A stretch of 64,000 nucleotides of DNA from Calocera cornea HHB12733 (taxonomy: Eukaryota > Basidiomycota > Dacrymycetes > Dacrymycetales > Dacrymycetaceae). Under the pieces are notes generated by a model. It had not been told where the DNA came from, did not search any database, and saw only the letters and a list, made by a program, of their open reading frames with translations. The DNA is taken from contig KV423959.1 in assembly GCA_001632435.1 (NCBI GenBank), forward strand, positions 1 to 64,000, written 5' to 3'. The position numbers were made by a program, and so were the translations under genes. Shown piece by piece: positions 34,726-46,348 of the stretch; position 1 is the stretch's first letter, and each line of letters begins with the position of its first letter.

Positions 34726-36518
34726 TCATCGCAAAAACCGCTTGTAAACCTCATTGTCCGTCTCTTCAACGTACTCGTACTTCAGATTGTCCAAGTACTC
34801 TTGGAACTGCTTGCTTTCTGCTGGTGGCACCTGAATACCAGCCAATATCCTACCAACGTCGGCGCCATGATTCCTGTAGTGGAAGAGTGAAATGTTCCAA
34901 TCGGCAAACAAGCCGCGCAAGAATCGTCGTAATGCACCGGGACGTTCGGGGAATACTGAATACAGGTTAGCTCCAAGCTGTATGGGAATGACGAGGGCTC
35001 TCACTAAATCGGAACAGTCGCTCGTTGGAGACGTTGCTTCTTCCGCCAACCATGTATCGACCATGGCTTTTAGCCATCTCATTGTCGCTAATATCCATCC
35101 CTTTCATGCCCAGCTTCTCCACGCGGGAGAGGATCTCGGCAACCTCTTGCTTGCGGTTCGCAGGCGATGCCAATATGAACGAGATAAAGACGTGTGCGAG
35201 TGGGGGTGTCGCATAACGGTATGCAAATTCGGTCACCGCGCGAGGGTGTATCACCTGCTCTATCAAGGCTTTAAAGCTGAGACGACAATAAGTTTATAAA
35301 ACGGCAGGCAGCTGACGGTGCTAACCTCCCAGGTGCCTCTGTCATCTCGACGCTCAAGAGCACTTCCCTGCCCTCACCAAGATCGGCTCGCTCCGCAACG
35401 AATCGCAATCGGCTGAAGTTCATATTCGCTCCACTGACAACTGCGACAAAGCGCTTGTTGGCGCCAATGAGATCGTTGTCTTGGATATAGCGCTTGAGGC
35501 CGGCGAGCGCGAGAGCACCTGCAGGCTCTGTTATAGATCGTGCCTCTTCGAAGACATCCTTGATAGCGGCACAGATCTCGTCGTTGTCCACCTTGACGAT
35601 TTTGTCTAGGAAACTTTGGCATATGCGGAAGGGCTCTTCGCCGACCAATCGTACAGCGGTGCCATCACTGAAAGCGCCGACTTCGCTGAGGGTGACCCGC
35701 TCTCCCTTTTCCAGACTCCGGGCCATGGCGTCCGCGTCGATCGTCTCCACACCGATGATTTTCGTCTTAGGACTGCCGATGCGCTTCACGTACTCAGCGA
35801 TGCCACTGACGAGCCCTCCACCTCCGATAGCTGCGAAGATCCCATCCAGCTCATCGCTCCTCGGGCACTGCTTGAGGATCTCCATCCCAACTGTCCCCTG
35901 GCCGGCGATGATGAGCGGGTCGTCATATGGTGGCACAAAGATCAGGCCGTGCGCTTCAGCGAGGCGCGCACATTCAAGCTTCGCTTCATCAAAATCAACG
36001 CCGTGGAGCACGACCTTGGCGCCGAGTCGCTGGACGGTTGCCACCTTGATATTAGGTGTCGCTAACGGCATGACGATAGTGCAGGGTATGTTGAGCGTTG
36101 ATCCAGAAAGGGCAACACCTTGAGCATGATTTCCTGCAAAATGACATGTTGGTCACTCTTGTCCCTCATCGTGTGATCGCTCCCACTCACCCGCACTGCA
36201 AGTAACGACCCCCTTCCACCGCTCGTCCTCAGGGATGTTCGCCATGAAATTGTACGCGCCCCTGATCTTGAAGCTAAAGACCTCTTTCTGGAGGTCCTCT
36301 CTCTTGAGCCATATCTCATTGCCAAGCTTCTGCGAAAGCCCGGTTGCGAAGAGCAGCGGGGTCTCCGAGATCAGGTCGTAGACTTTGGAGGTGAGGATGA
36401 GGCGCAGATAGTCAGGAGCTCCTGATGAGAGCAAGGCGTGTGCTGGAAGCCTGGGGTACTGGTTCTCCAGAGGCTCTGGCGCCTTGGAGGCATACTCTGT
36501 CGTTGTCGAGACTGTCAT
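34726..36518 (-). CDS. ILV1: Threonine deaminase (threonine ammonia-lyase)
   Basis: Four exons (36518-36191, 36133-35326, 35276-35005, 34955-34726) give 545 residues. The PLP lysine is in [11 protein letters not shown] (about Lys84), [12 protein letters not shown] is the substrate loop, and [12 protein letters not shown] binds the cofactor phosphate. Two ACT-like regulatory repeats follow (starting near [12 protein letters not shown] and [12 protein letters not shown]), the part that binds isoleucine for feedback control in this family. It makes 2-oxobutyrate from threonine, the first step of isoleucine synthesis, in mitochondria. A targeting peptide is not obvious, since the N-terminus ([12 protein letters not shown]) is not clearly amphipathic and basic. 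The 219-bp gap to the divergent gene at 36738 is a probable shared promoter. Confidence 0.96.
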
Positions 36519-36737
36519 CGCGACGGTGGTACAGGTAGAGTCGCGATTTGGTGAGGTCTGCGTGTTTAAAAAGTACCCAGGGCGAGTCAGGGACTAAGGA
36601 CCCTGACCCATCGGCTCCGGCACGCATCATCCCCGGCTCTGCCCAGTACGGCCGCACCGCCCTGAAACGCGACCGTGACCGGGGCAGACTTCCTGCTGCA
36701 TTACGACGACTGCATACCCAAAGCACACTTATCTACC

Positions 36738-37130
36738 ATGTCCAACGAGGGTGAACAGCCCCCACATTCCAATCAGCCTGTCAATGGAGACGCGCCTGAT
36801 GCAGCAGCAACGCAGCTCGCCGACCTACTCTATAACTTGAAGGCTTTCGACCCCACGGACCCTTCTTCCGCCCAGAACGTCGGCCAGCTCTTGAAGAGCC
36901 TCGAACAAGCGGATGGGATCGCGAAGGGAGTGGACTCGCGCCTCGACACGTTGCTGAAAGACCTTGAAGGGATGATCGGAGCTATGGAGAAGGAGCGAGC
37001 AGAAGGCCGCGCACCTCAGCCCGGGGAAGAGAGCAGGATAGAAGAGGAGAAGGAGGAGGTCGAGACGGAGCTGGCATCGGAAGCTCAGCACTTTGCTCGT
37101 GCTGGAGGCTCTCAGAATGCAAGAGAATGA
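36738..37130 (+). CDS. Small coiled-coil protein, unknown function
   Basis: One open frame of 130 residues. The centre (LADLLYNLKAF, QNVGQLLKSLEQADGI, RLDTLLKDLEGMI) has a heptad-like leucine spacing, followed by a Glu-rich helix. A second reading of the end is possible: the +1 frame after about 37095 would give LEALRMQENEQRTKA and a stop at 37149, which looks more like a helix than SQNARE. I saw no intron long enough to reach it. I do not recognise the family; size and layout resemble small subunits of trafficking or chromatin complexes. Confidence 0.55.
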   Translation: MSNEGEQPPHSNQPVNGDAPDAAATQLADLLYNLKAFDPTDPSSAQNVGQLLKSLEQADGIAKGVDSRLDTLLKDLEGMIGAMEKERAEGRAPQPGEESRIEEEKEEVETELASEAQHFARAGGSQNARE

Positions 37131-38034
37131 GCAGCGCACAAAGGCATGAGGTCAGTGCCGCCTATGACCATCACATGGGGATGGCCTGTTGATGGTGCCT
37201 AGATCCTGCGCGTATCATTGACTGATGTCCGGCGCTCCCGTGTGTCCCGTGCGGATATCACTGGCAATCTGATTACGATGGGGCTATCGAAGCACATACT
37301 CGGATCATTTTGTATTAATATGCTTTGACGGCTCTGCTCGATTGTAAGATACGTAGTCCTGTCCTTGTAGTCATAGCTTCGTACGGATACAACGTGACCT
37401 GTTCGGACCAACTTCCGACTAACACCATTGTTTTCCTAAATTCTCGATGAACAAAGACGTCTCAAGTCCCGAAAGGAAGGTCACCCTTGGCACACCTCAC
37501 CCGCGATATTTTTATGGCCCGCATGGGTTTGCATATTCGCCTGGATTATCGTCTCGTGGTTTGTCCTTGTGCTCGGTCAGTAACTCAATGCCGGGCCCTT
37601 ACGTGAAGGGCCGGTAAAGCGTCAGGGGCGCCTGGATAGCCATTCAGGCCGAGCGGCAACTCGGCACTAGCTTCCGAGCGTGCGGCCATGTTTGGGGTGG
37701 CAGCGGCAGCGTCGGAAGGAGGGCACATATCGGCCAATCCTCTATTGCGGTGGAACCTGCCAAGTACCCAAGAATAGCCGCATGATACTGCCAAGCCCAC
37801 ACCATGGGTCTCCCCTCCATGCTAAGCATATGTCAATTTATCCCATTACTCAATCGAGGCAGCTAATCCCCGTAGCCCCGTTCCCGCGACCCTGGGCCAA
37901 CCCCGGACTGGCTAACATGCTACCGTGAGCACGGCGAGTGAAACTCAAACGCCCGAAAATAGATCTTGGCATTTGCAGAATTTCTGGAAATAGCTTGTCC
38001 AGCCTGCACAGGCGTCTTCTGGGCAGATGCCTTC
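37131..38034. other. Intergenic, no gene seen
   Basis: About 0.9 kb of mixed sequence. Short frames on both strands (for example 37585-37829 reverse) show no conserved pattern. Confidence 0.4.
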
Positions 38035-38660
38035 ATGCCATCCCCCCCGCACTTCCAGGAATCGCCCAAGGTGAACGGCTTTCCTCGTGAGCAGGCAGGG
38101 GGGACAGCGCCATCATTATCCGATCGGAGCGAGAGGAACGAGATCGCCGAGATGATCGATTTAGTTCACGCCTATCAAATAAACGTGGAAGGCGATAGGG
38201 ATTTGCTTCTAGCCCTATTGAAAGCGAAACAAGGCGAAGAAGAGGTACGACCGTTCAATCTTCTTCCGAATTGTGCTGAAATAGAAACTCACAGCGTAAT
38301 GCGGCGCATTCGTCACTGCACAACAGCATTCTTCGAGTGCGAGGAACCATCTCACCGCCGAATTCTCGCCGGGCTGTCAGTCCACCGCGTATGCAAGACC
38401 CCACTTCCAGCTTGGGGTCGCAATCTCAAGCAGCAATGGTATCGCCAGCTACGGTAACCACGCAGCGTCCAGATCGATCACCGCAACATGGCAAGTCGCC
38501 AGAAGTAGATAACCTGGAACGACAATGGCTCCCATCATTATCGACGGTGCTTCACTCTCTCGCCGAGCCCGAAGTAGATCTCGAGGACTCTGAGGGCGTG
38601 CCTGCTTCTGTCAATGGACCGTCAATATCACGCGGTTCTGGGGGATCGCCGCACCGATGA
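38035..38660 (+). CDS. Hypothetical protein with a short helical segment
   Basis: Two exons (38035-38244 and 38295-38660) join in frame to 191 residues. The middle (RNEIAEMIDLVHAYQ, then EGDRDLLLALLKAKQGEEER) is a plausible helix-forming stretch. The rest is Ser/Pro/Gln-rich and probably disordered. The GT..AG intron removes two in-frame stops. Further exons downstream are possible, because a helix-like segment with splice-like borders lies near 38770-38860, but I cannot join them with confidence. No family was recognised. Confidence 0.4.
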
Positions 38661-39213
38661 TGAAGACGTGTACCACGCTGTAGGAGCAATACCGCAGATC
38701 TCCTAAGTGGTCGAGGTAAGCCGCATGATCTCCGGTAACGCTCCCATGCAACTCTGATGTCGTTTGATGCAGAACCTTCTGAGTCGTATATTTGGATGGT
38801 CTGGAAGGGCGTTGTTCAACAGATTCCAAAGAACGCAATGTTCGTGTACTGTATGAGGTCGTCGAAAGATGGAGGTAGACGACAGCCACTGTTGTATCTA
38901 TATCAATGCTGGATGATTATTTACCCGTACAACGAGACTATCTCTTCGAATGACGCCCCCGAGAGGCATCACGCGCTCTCAAAGTAGGAACTTGGAAGAA
39001 GAATGCTGTTGGTGAGTATCCAAGACAAGAAGCAAGAGGTTGCTTTGGCGAGTGGCTATGTCGGTGCTTCGTGACCGAAGTGACGCACGGCCCCAATGAC
39101 GAGAGTGGATATACTCTCCTACCCTATCGTAATGTACCACCAGCATAAGTAAAGGAAAGCCGACATATCCACTCCGACTTTCTTGTCATGTTGCCACGAC
39201 TCTCATCGAAACA
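38661..39213. other. Unassigned region, possible extra exons
   Basis: Frames at 38757-38987 (forward) and 38611-38889 (reverse) have weakly protein-like pieces but no joinable gene model. The last ~60 bases form the leader of the next gene. Confidence 0.35.
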
Positions 39214-40277
39214 ATGTTGGCAGCTGAGTCCGCCCTGCGTTCCTCTTTGCGCGTCGCGTCGCCTGCGCGCGCGATCTCGACTTGCGCGACGCGCCGCTCC
39301 ACCGCAAGCGCATTTAACTTCCTCCCCGCCAACACGCTTGATATCAGGCCAGAGAGGAAGAAGGGAATTACCGAGATCCGTGGGCCATACTACGCGCCTG
39401 TGACCAAGACGTATCTCGATGAACTGCTCAGCGACTGGGGCGAGTTCGTCGACGGCGTGAAGTTCGCTGGGGGCGCGTTCACTGACGACCGGTTGACGGA
39501 CCTGCTGGAGACTGCACATAAGCACGGTGCGCCGTCACAATGATGTCGGAAGAAAAGCAGAGCTGATTATCTTCAGACTGCTACGTGAGTACTGGAGGCT
39601 ACATCGAGCGTGTGCTGTCTGCCTCGGCCGGCAACAAGAGTGTCGTCGAGAAGTACATCAAGACATGCCGCGACGTGGGGTTCGATGTGCTCGAGATCTC
39701 CTCCGGTTTCCTCTCCATCCCGACTGAGGACTGGGCCGAGATTATCAAGCTTGTGAAGAAGCACGGCTTGAAACCTAAGCCCGAGATCGGCATACAGTGG
39801 GGTGCTGGCGGGGACGCAAGTGTAGAGGAGCTCGAGAATGCGGGGACGAGGGACCCCAAGTGGCTCATCGATCGGGCGAACATGTTCCTCGATGCTGGTG
39901 CTCACGTGCGTATATGATGAATACTTGTGGGATATGCACTTATATTGATGAGTAGATGATCATGATCGAGAGCGAAGGTATCACTGAGAATGTCAAGAAC
40001 TGGCGCACGGACGTAATCTCCGCAGTCACCTCTGCGTTGCCGAACGACAAGATCATGTTCGAAGCTGCCGACCCAGATGGTACGTACCTTTCTTGCCCAC
40101 AATAATATCTGAACAGAAGCTCACGCGTTGCTAGTGTTCGCGTACCACATCCAGAACCAGGGCGCGCATGCCAATCTGTTCGTGGACCACTCGCAGATCG
40201 TGCAGCTCGCTTGCCTCCGGAAGGGTATTTGGGGCACCGGCAGCACCTTCTCACGCATCGTCACGTTCAAGCCTTGA
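39214..40277 (+). CDS. Phosphosulfolactate synthase-like (ComA/HSA32) protein
   Basis: Four exons (39214-39526, 39577-39905, 39956-40079, 40135-40277) give 302 residues. A basic N-terminus (RSSLRVASPARAISTCATRR) could be a mitochondrial presequence. The TIM-barrel domain shows GITEIRGPYYAP, VDGVKFAGGAF, YVSTGGYIERVL, FDVLEISSGF, KPEIGIQWGAGG, MIMIESEGI, FEAADPDVFAYHIQ and GIWGTGSTF, which follow the ComA family closely. Archaeal ComA joins sulfite to phosphoenolpyruvate in coenzyme M synthesis. Plant HSA32 shares the fold but acts in heat-stress memory, and fungal members are uncharacterised, so the reaction here is open. It faces the YeeE/YedE transporter tail to tail, 227 bp apart. Confidence 0.88.
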
Positions 40278-40504
40278 TCAGCTTGTTGCCGTGAATAGAT
40301 CGATCCATCAGGCCCCTGTGGACCCTTTGTAGTCCTAGCATGAGCTGGATCGAGTAAAATCACAGTCTTCATATCGCGACAGATGAGCCTAGATGAGCGC
40401 AGAATGACGCGACATTCCAGTATTAAGGATGAAGAGGTGCTTGTATGCCATCTGTACATTGCCCAATACGCGGTGAACTTCCTTTATCATGATTACGAAC
40501 ACTC

Positions 40505-41648
40505 CTATACGACAAGCCCGCCAAGTATCATGCCCGCCATCCAGCCCGCGGTCCCCGCAGTGAACGGATTAGCAGAGAAGAGCACAAGCCCCGGACCAGG
40601 GCATACACCCAACAGCCTACGAACACGCATCAGTGGGGCCCTCGAGAGTGCCTGCAATCCGAGAACTCACCCCCAACCAATACCAAACAAGGCCGCCCCT
40701 CCCACCAGCTTCACGTCGATGTCCTTCCGCGTGGGGATCTCGAACTTGTCGGCCCTCTCGGGCTTGGGCAGGTTCTTGATCCGCAGCTGGTAGGCGAGGA
40801 GGTTGGGGAGGAGAGCACCGACGACCACCATGAGGAGTGAAGGGTCCCATGGGCGTTGGTTGAAGGGCGCGAAGGGCAGAGGGAGGGACATGAAGCCTGT
40901 GCAGCCGGGTCAGCCACTTATGAGGATGGACAGGAAAATCGTACCAAGGATACAAGAAGCGCGAAGCATGCCTGACAGCGCCAACCCGAATGCGAAGTGC
41001 GCACCGATTCCAAACGCCGACACGACCCGATTTGGTGCGAACCGGTAGAGAAGGAAGGGGAGCTGCAAGGCTGCCACGACCGGTAAGGATACTTGCAGAG
41101 ATGGGAGGACCGCGGCTGGAGGAAGAGGAGGCGCGGTGTTGAAGACGTTGGTGATGAGCATGGCGGTGGGGAAGAAGGTCATGCTCGCTACGATGGAGCG
41201 AGGTGAGAACCGAGAGAGCCCGCATATCATGTGTCCGGAGGTACAGCCGCTGCCGAGCTAGATGGCCGAGGTTAGTAAGTGAGAGGTATAGGTATGCAGC
41301 GAAATGCCCGCTCACCTTGGTTCCTACCCCGACAAAGAGACCCGCTGCAACGCTAAGCACCCACGAGGTCGACGGTGCATCAAACAAGGTGATGCCCAGC
41401 CGTTCCACGAGCTCTTGACCGAAGAAGTGGAGAATTGCGCCGGCGGTAGCGCTGCCAGCGACAAACGCCAGCTTCCAGCTCGTGTCCTGGTCCGGTTTGG
41501 CGGGAAATCGAGTGGCCAAGTATCGGACAGTCGAGTGTAATACCCCGCTCGCACCCATGATTCGACCGTCCCACGCTAGTAGGTGATATGCTGAGGAGCC
41601 GATCATGAGCCCGCCCACCAGGGGCATGGCGAGTGATTGTAGGGACAT
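40505..41648 (-). CDS. YeeE/YedE (TsuA-like) sulfur-compound transporter
   Basis: Four exons (41648-41316, 41257-40945, 40896-40671, 40616-40505) give 327 residues with about nine hydrophobic spans. The conserved cysteine motifs of the family are present: [13 protein letters not shown] (right after intron 1) and [14 protein letters not shown] near the end. Bacterial TsuA uses such cysteines to pass thiosulfate across the inner membrane. The fungal protein may move thiosulfate or a related sulfur species, though the membrane is unknown. A TATATATAAA element at 41694-41703 (reverse) lies ~45 bases before the ATG. The neighbouring ComA-like and GST genes also handle sulfur compounds in their families. 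Confidence 0.9.
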
Positions 41649-41693
41649 TGTTGGGGCTGGTGTTGATCGGGTCCACACGAGATCCACGTACGG

Positions 41694-41703
41694 TATATAT
41701 AAA
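41694..41703 (-). promoter_or_regulatory. Putative TATA box of the YeeE/YedE gene
   Basis: TTTATATATA on the reverse strand lies about 45 bases before the ATG at 41648. It is one of the clearest TATA-like elements in the window. Confidence 0.55.
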
Positions 41704-42322
41704 CCTCGCCACGTACCGGGAAAGTGTGGAGGAAGCAGGCGCCCGTGAGCTGTGCAGAACTAGGGAGGAGCGCCGGGAAAATCGCTGATCAGCCGCTGAT
41801 CAAGCCGTCTAAGAAACTTGCTGCCGTTATTGTCTTAGGGACTCGTGAGCAATTCAGTAGCGAGTCCGGCTTGGCCGGTCCGTGACAATGACCGCGGGGG
41901 AACAGGGACACGTCGTACCGCTCCGGTCGACGCTGAGTGATGCGGGGGGCAGCAGGTCACTTAGAGAAGCAGATTAGGCAGGAGACGGCCTCAGGAACGT
42001 TTCGTTACAACAGAGAACGCCCGCGAATAGGAGCGTAGTTCGGTCCCGACCGTCCACGGAGACTGCGCGTCGGGCGATCACCAGTGTAATCATCACTCAT
42101 CATTAGCAGCAGCGTTACAGATGGGTCAGGCCGTGAGAACAGGAAGAGAAAGAGAGCGTAGAAGTTCAACTTTGCTCGACGACGCGGGGTTATCACGAAC
42201 AATGGGACCAAGGGCGGTAAAGGGGCGATTGCGTGATCAAGAATTGGACCCACCAGCGCTTCTTTTTTTTAAATAATAGCCCGAGTTGGACGTCTTCCTT
42301 TGGCCAGTATGCTACAACCGCT
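41704..42322. other. Divergent intergenic YeeE/GST
   Basis: About 0.6 kb between divergent starts. No supported gene. A T8 run and TTTAAATAA lie near 42262-42276, about 50 bases before the GST start. Confidence 0.45.
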
Positions 42323-42940
42323 ATGGCTCAGACTAGGGGCGAGCTGCAGCTGTACTACGTCGCTGAAAGCCCGTTCGCGAGCAAGCTCCTGTTTGCGATC
42401 AAGGAGCTTGGGCTGACAAACGAGATTTCCTTGCACGCGGTATCGGATCCTCCGCCGGAGGAGCTCGTAGCGGCACATGGGCTCTACCCGCTCTCCTCCT
42501 TCGTTCCTTCGCTCGTGACACCCGACGGCACGCTGTTCGACTCCTCCGTAATCCTGCAGTACCTGGACTCGCTCTCCCCGGACGCGGAATGCAAACTGTT
42601 CCCATCGCCTGAGACGCCCGACCGGTGGGTGGCCCTCACGCACGAGGCGCTGTGCAAGGGCGTCATGGGCACAGTGATGATGGTGCACCAGCAGCGTGCG
42701 CGCGGGGTGAGCGAGAAGGCGTTAGCACCGCAGGAAGAGAGGGTGAGGCGGGGGATGGCGAGGCTGGCGGGGTACGAGCTGCCCGAGACGGGGAGGAGGG
42801 TGCTGGATGTGCGGGGCGTGGCGCTGGGGAGCATGCTGGATTATATGACCAAGTGCGAGTGGAGCGCGGGTTGGAGGGAGTGGGAGGGAGGGAGCGCGCT
42901 GGGACCGTGGTTCGACCAGGTGAAGCGTCGTCTGCCTTAG
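42323..42940 (+). CDS. Glutathione S-transferase-like protein
   Basis: A single exon encodes 205 residues. The thioredoxin-like N-terminal domain reads LQLYYVAESPFASKLLFAIKE, with the Ser/Pro-Phe region where GSTs bind glutathione. FVPSLVTPDGTLFDSSVILQYLD holds the cis-proline and the Ser that contacts the glutathione gamma-glutamyl group. The C-terminal half is all-helical. Size fits the family. Substrate is unknown. It may detoxify electrophiles or act on sulfur compounds, but the link to the neighbouring sulfur genes is only positional. Confidence 0.85.
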   Translation: MAQTRGELQLYYVAESPFASKLLFAIKELGLTNEISLHAVSDPPPEELVAAHGLYPLSSFVPSLVTPDGTLFDSSVILQYLDSLSPDAECKLFPSPETPDRWVALTHEALCKGVMGTVMMVHQQRARGVSEKALAPQEERVRRGMARLAGYELPETGRRVLDVRGVALGSMLDYMTKCEWSAGWREWEGGSALGPWFDQVKRRLP

Positions 42941-43445
42941 ATTGGTGAAGTGTCTGGCGAGTTGGCAGCCCTGTGCAGACATAACACACCACCAAACAAC
43001 TGCTACTACTAACTACAACACAACAAATAACCGACAATCAACTTCAACTTTTGTTTTCATGTCGGACTTTGAACCCATTTTCTGCCGACTGGACATCGAT
43101 ATATAACTGGCTTCGTTTGGGTGTCCTCAGTGACATCATAGTGACAATTTGACGTTCTCAGCACACATCGATTGTACTGCTATCTACTCAAGTCCGTTAC
43201 AACAGTGATCTGAACGGGTGGTATTGTCGAGACAGTTCGCCAGTAATTAGTTGTTGAAGACGAGTTTCGAGAGAATCTTTGAATTTCGTTATGATTGCAC
43301 TCAGACGCGGGCGCAAAAGTTGCCGCGCCGATCGGTGCGCCTGGCCTACCGCGGGCGATTAGGGCACAACTCAACGACCTGTCCTGCAGCCCTCTGCTCC
43401 CCTGCGGCTACCTCCCCCTTTCTCCTGCCCTACATCGAGGGCAGG
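42941..43445. other. Intergenic, CAA-rich tract
   Basis: About 0.5 kb. Positions ~42979-43050 are rich in CAA/AAC. They share a short motif (ACTTCAACTTTTGT) with a reverse-strand tract near 60510-60620 (see findings). The rest should hold the promoter of the next gene. Confidence 0.45.
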
Positions 43446-45040
43446 ATGCTCTACCTCACATCTGACAAGTTTCCCATCTGTACGTCTTCTTTCAGCTGAG
43501 AAAGAACCGCTGCCTAACCTCTGTTGCGCAGTTATCCCATTCGGTGTCATCGGGTAAGCGTTTACAGCTCGGCGAGGAAGGGCACGGTCGCTGACTTGAC
43601 TGCTGGCGCAGGTTCTACCGCTATTTCTGGTACATCATCCGTATCCTCGCCTTCTTTGCGTACCGTCCTGTGCCGCTGCCGCTGAATCCGACGTATGTCG
43701 CCAGCGAGGACGTGACGATCATCGTGCCGACGATCGATGCGGGCGACGAGTTTGTGGAAGCGGCGCGCAGCTGGCTGGAGGGCGCGCCGAAGGAGATCAT
43801 CATTGTGACGGAGGAGCGGATGCGCGGGCCGCTCGAGCAGCTCGCGGCGGCGGTCGATCCGCGCGTGCGCGTGCTCACCGTGCCCTACGCGAACAAGCGG
43901 CTGCAGATGGTCGAGGGCATCCGCCACACCACCACCGACATCGTCGTGTTCGCGGACGACGACGCGCTGTGGCCGCCGACGATGCTGCCGCACGTGCTCG
44001 CGTGCTTCGAGGACCAGAAGGTGGGCGGGGTCGGCACGAGCCAGCGCGTGACGCCGGTTGGGAAGCGCCTGACCGTGTGGGAGGTGCTCGCCGCGTTCCG
44101 CCTGAGCATCCGCAATGTCGAGATCGCCGCGAGCACGCACATCGACGGCGGCGTACCCTGCCTCTCGGGCCGAACCGCCGCGTACCGCACGATCATCCTG
44201 AAGGACCCCGAGTTCCTGCACGGGTTCACGCACGACTTCTGGCTGGGCAAATACCACCTCAACTCGGGGGACGACAAGTTCCTCACGCGGTGGCTCGTGA
44301 GCCACGGGTGGAACACGTACATCCAGTGTTGCAAGGAGGCCGAGCTGCTCAGCACGATGAAGCCGAACTGGCGGTTCCTGAAGCAGGTGCTGAGGTGGAC
44401 GAGGAACACGTGGCGGAGCGACCTCCGCAGCCTGTTCAAGGAGCGGTACATCTGGCACCGGTTCCCGTATGTCGCGTACACGATGGTGAGCCCCGCACCC
44501 GTCTTTTTCTTTCTTGCCCGTCTTTGCTGATGCACCCCGAGGTCGACAAGCTCTTCAACCCGTTCACCCTCCTGGTCGGCCCGTGCCTCGTGATCTACCT
44601 GATCACAAAGTCGACCAAAGCGGTCGAAAACGGCGGGTACCACCTGCCGTGGTGGGACATTGTCCTGTCGTACTTTGTGTGGCTGCTCGTGACGCGGACG
44701 TGCAAGCTGCTGCCGCACCTGTGGCACAGGCCGGAACACATCGTCTACGTCCCGGCGTTCATCGTGTTCGGGTACTACTTTGCGATCATGAAGGTCTACG
44801 CGCTGTTCACGCTGCACGAGGTGCGTTCTCCCTCCTCCCGTCGTGGTGCGGTGTGCTGACTCGGCGGGACAGACTGGGTGGGGCACACGCGCCGGCGTCG
44901 GCGACCCGACGGAGGCGACGAAAGCGGTGGACAACCAGCGTCAGCCGCCGGCGTCCTCCGCGGGGGCCTGGCCACAAGAGAAGGAGGCGGAGATGCGGCG
45001 GTACGACCCGGAGGCGGTCGCGTACCGTCGGGCGGACTGA
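43446..45040 (+). CDS. Cps1-type GT2 polysaccharide synthase
   Basis: Five exons (43446-43479, 43532-43553, 43612-44485, 44542-44820, 44873-45040) give 458 residues. The second exon has only 22 bases and encodes part of the first membrane span (IFIPFGVIGFYRYFWYIIRIL across exons 1-3). The GT2 domain has TIIVPTIDAG, the metal-binding FADDDALWPP, SGDDKFLTRW and QVLRWTR, a Q-x-x-R-W motif of processive synthases. C-terminal spans include LLVGPCLVIYLIT and FIVFGYYFAIMKVYALF. The family includes Cryptococcus Cps1, which makes hyaluronan, and homologues in fungi that make other wall glycans. It should act at the plasma membrane. The acceptor before exon 4 is GAG, a weak site. Confidence 0.88.
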
Positions 45041-45767
45041 CCTGTCGCGAGCGCTGTGCTCATGCCGTCGAGACGGGGCGTGGTGGAGCGATAGACAGGA
45101 CTCTTGCGCCGGATCGGCAGTCTGTTTAGCATAACTTGGTCGTGAGAGATGTACTCTAGGCGCACTGTATACCTGCCCAACGCACACCGCACACTACAGT
45201 AAGGATAGTATCATACCCTAGCAATAACGTATAAGTTAGAGCACAAGTACCCCGCTGCTGCATTAGTGACTGTCAGGTCCAGGCCTGGCGAGCCAAGGCT
45301 GGCCGGCACGGTGAATGAGGGTGTTACATAACGCCGAGCGGGGGCAATTCCATGTGTGATTGTGAAGAGCAGGCGGTGAGGGGCGGATGGGGATGTGTGA
45401 GGGCGCGGGCGCATGGGCGGGCCTGAGGGTGAGGCTGGGCCAGTGCTGGCCCCCACCCGCACCACACACCCACCGGGCCAGTGCGGCTATTTGTCCCCTC
45501 CCTCCCCGGCTCCCTCCCTCCCTCCCTCCCTCCTTTCGTCCCTTGCGCCCATCGTCTGCACTCTTGCTTCCCAGGAGACTGCTTGCTATCGCGGGTTACT
45601 GCGATCGGTTGGGATCGGCGGATCCGGCTGGACAGTCACATCACATCACTCACATCACTCACATCACATCCACAACCCCCCCTCGCCACCACGCTCCCTC
45701 CCTCCCCTCTCCCAGCCCACACACCGCGCTCCCCTCACCAAACACTGACACTAACACCCCCCAACCG
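45041..45767. other. Intergenic, CT- and CACATCA-rich leader
   Basis: About 0.73 kb. It has a TCCC run near 45507-45535 and a CACATCACT-type repeat at about 45637-45673, all on the rightward side of the ELL start. No gene was seen. Confidence 0.45.
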
Positions 45768-46315
45768 ATGGCCGCCCCCACCCCCGCCCCCGCCCCCGCC
45801 GGCCAGCAACTGCAGGCATACAGGATCTCCCTCCCCGAGGAGGTGCTCGATGCGCTCCAGCAGCAGCTTGCGTCCCCCTCCCGCTCCGGCTCCGGCTCCA
45901 GCTCGGGTTCGGAGGGCGAGCCGGCGATCCGCGTCACGTTCGATGGTGCTCACAAGGTGCGCTTTCTCGCGTCATGCAGGGCGGGATGATGACGTCGGCG
46001 CTCATCGTGTGTTGCGGCGTGGTGCAGGGCCTCTCCGTCGGCGCACTCCATTTCCCCTTCTCCTCCACGCGCGACCTCGCCCAAGACCTCTACACGCGCC
46101 CCGCCGCCGCCCCCGCCCACGCCCTCGCCCACGCCGGCAGCATCCGGCGCGACCTGACCATCCAGCGGCAGCTCAACTCAAAGTCCCTGCAGAAGGTCCA
46201 GGCCCGCTCACACCAGGTCGAGGACGAGCGCAAGGGCAGAAAGGCAATCCTGCTCGAGCACGTGCCGTATGACGTGGAGAACGCCGGCGGGAGGAGGGGC
46301 AAGAAGGCACAGCAA

Positions 46316-46348
<33 letters not shown>

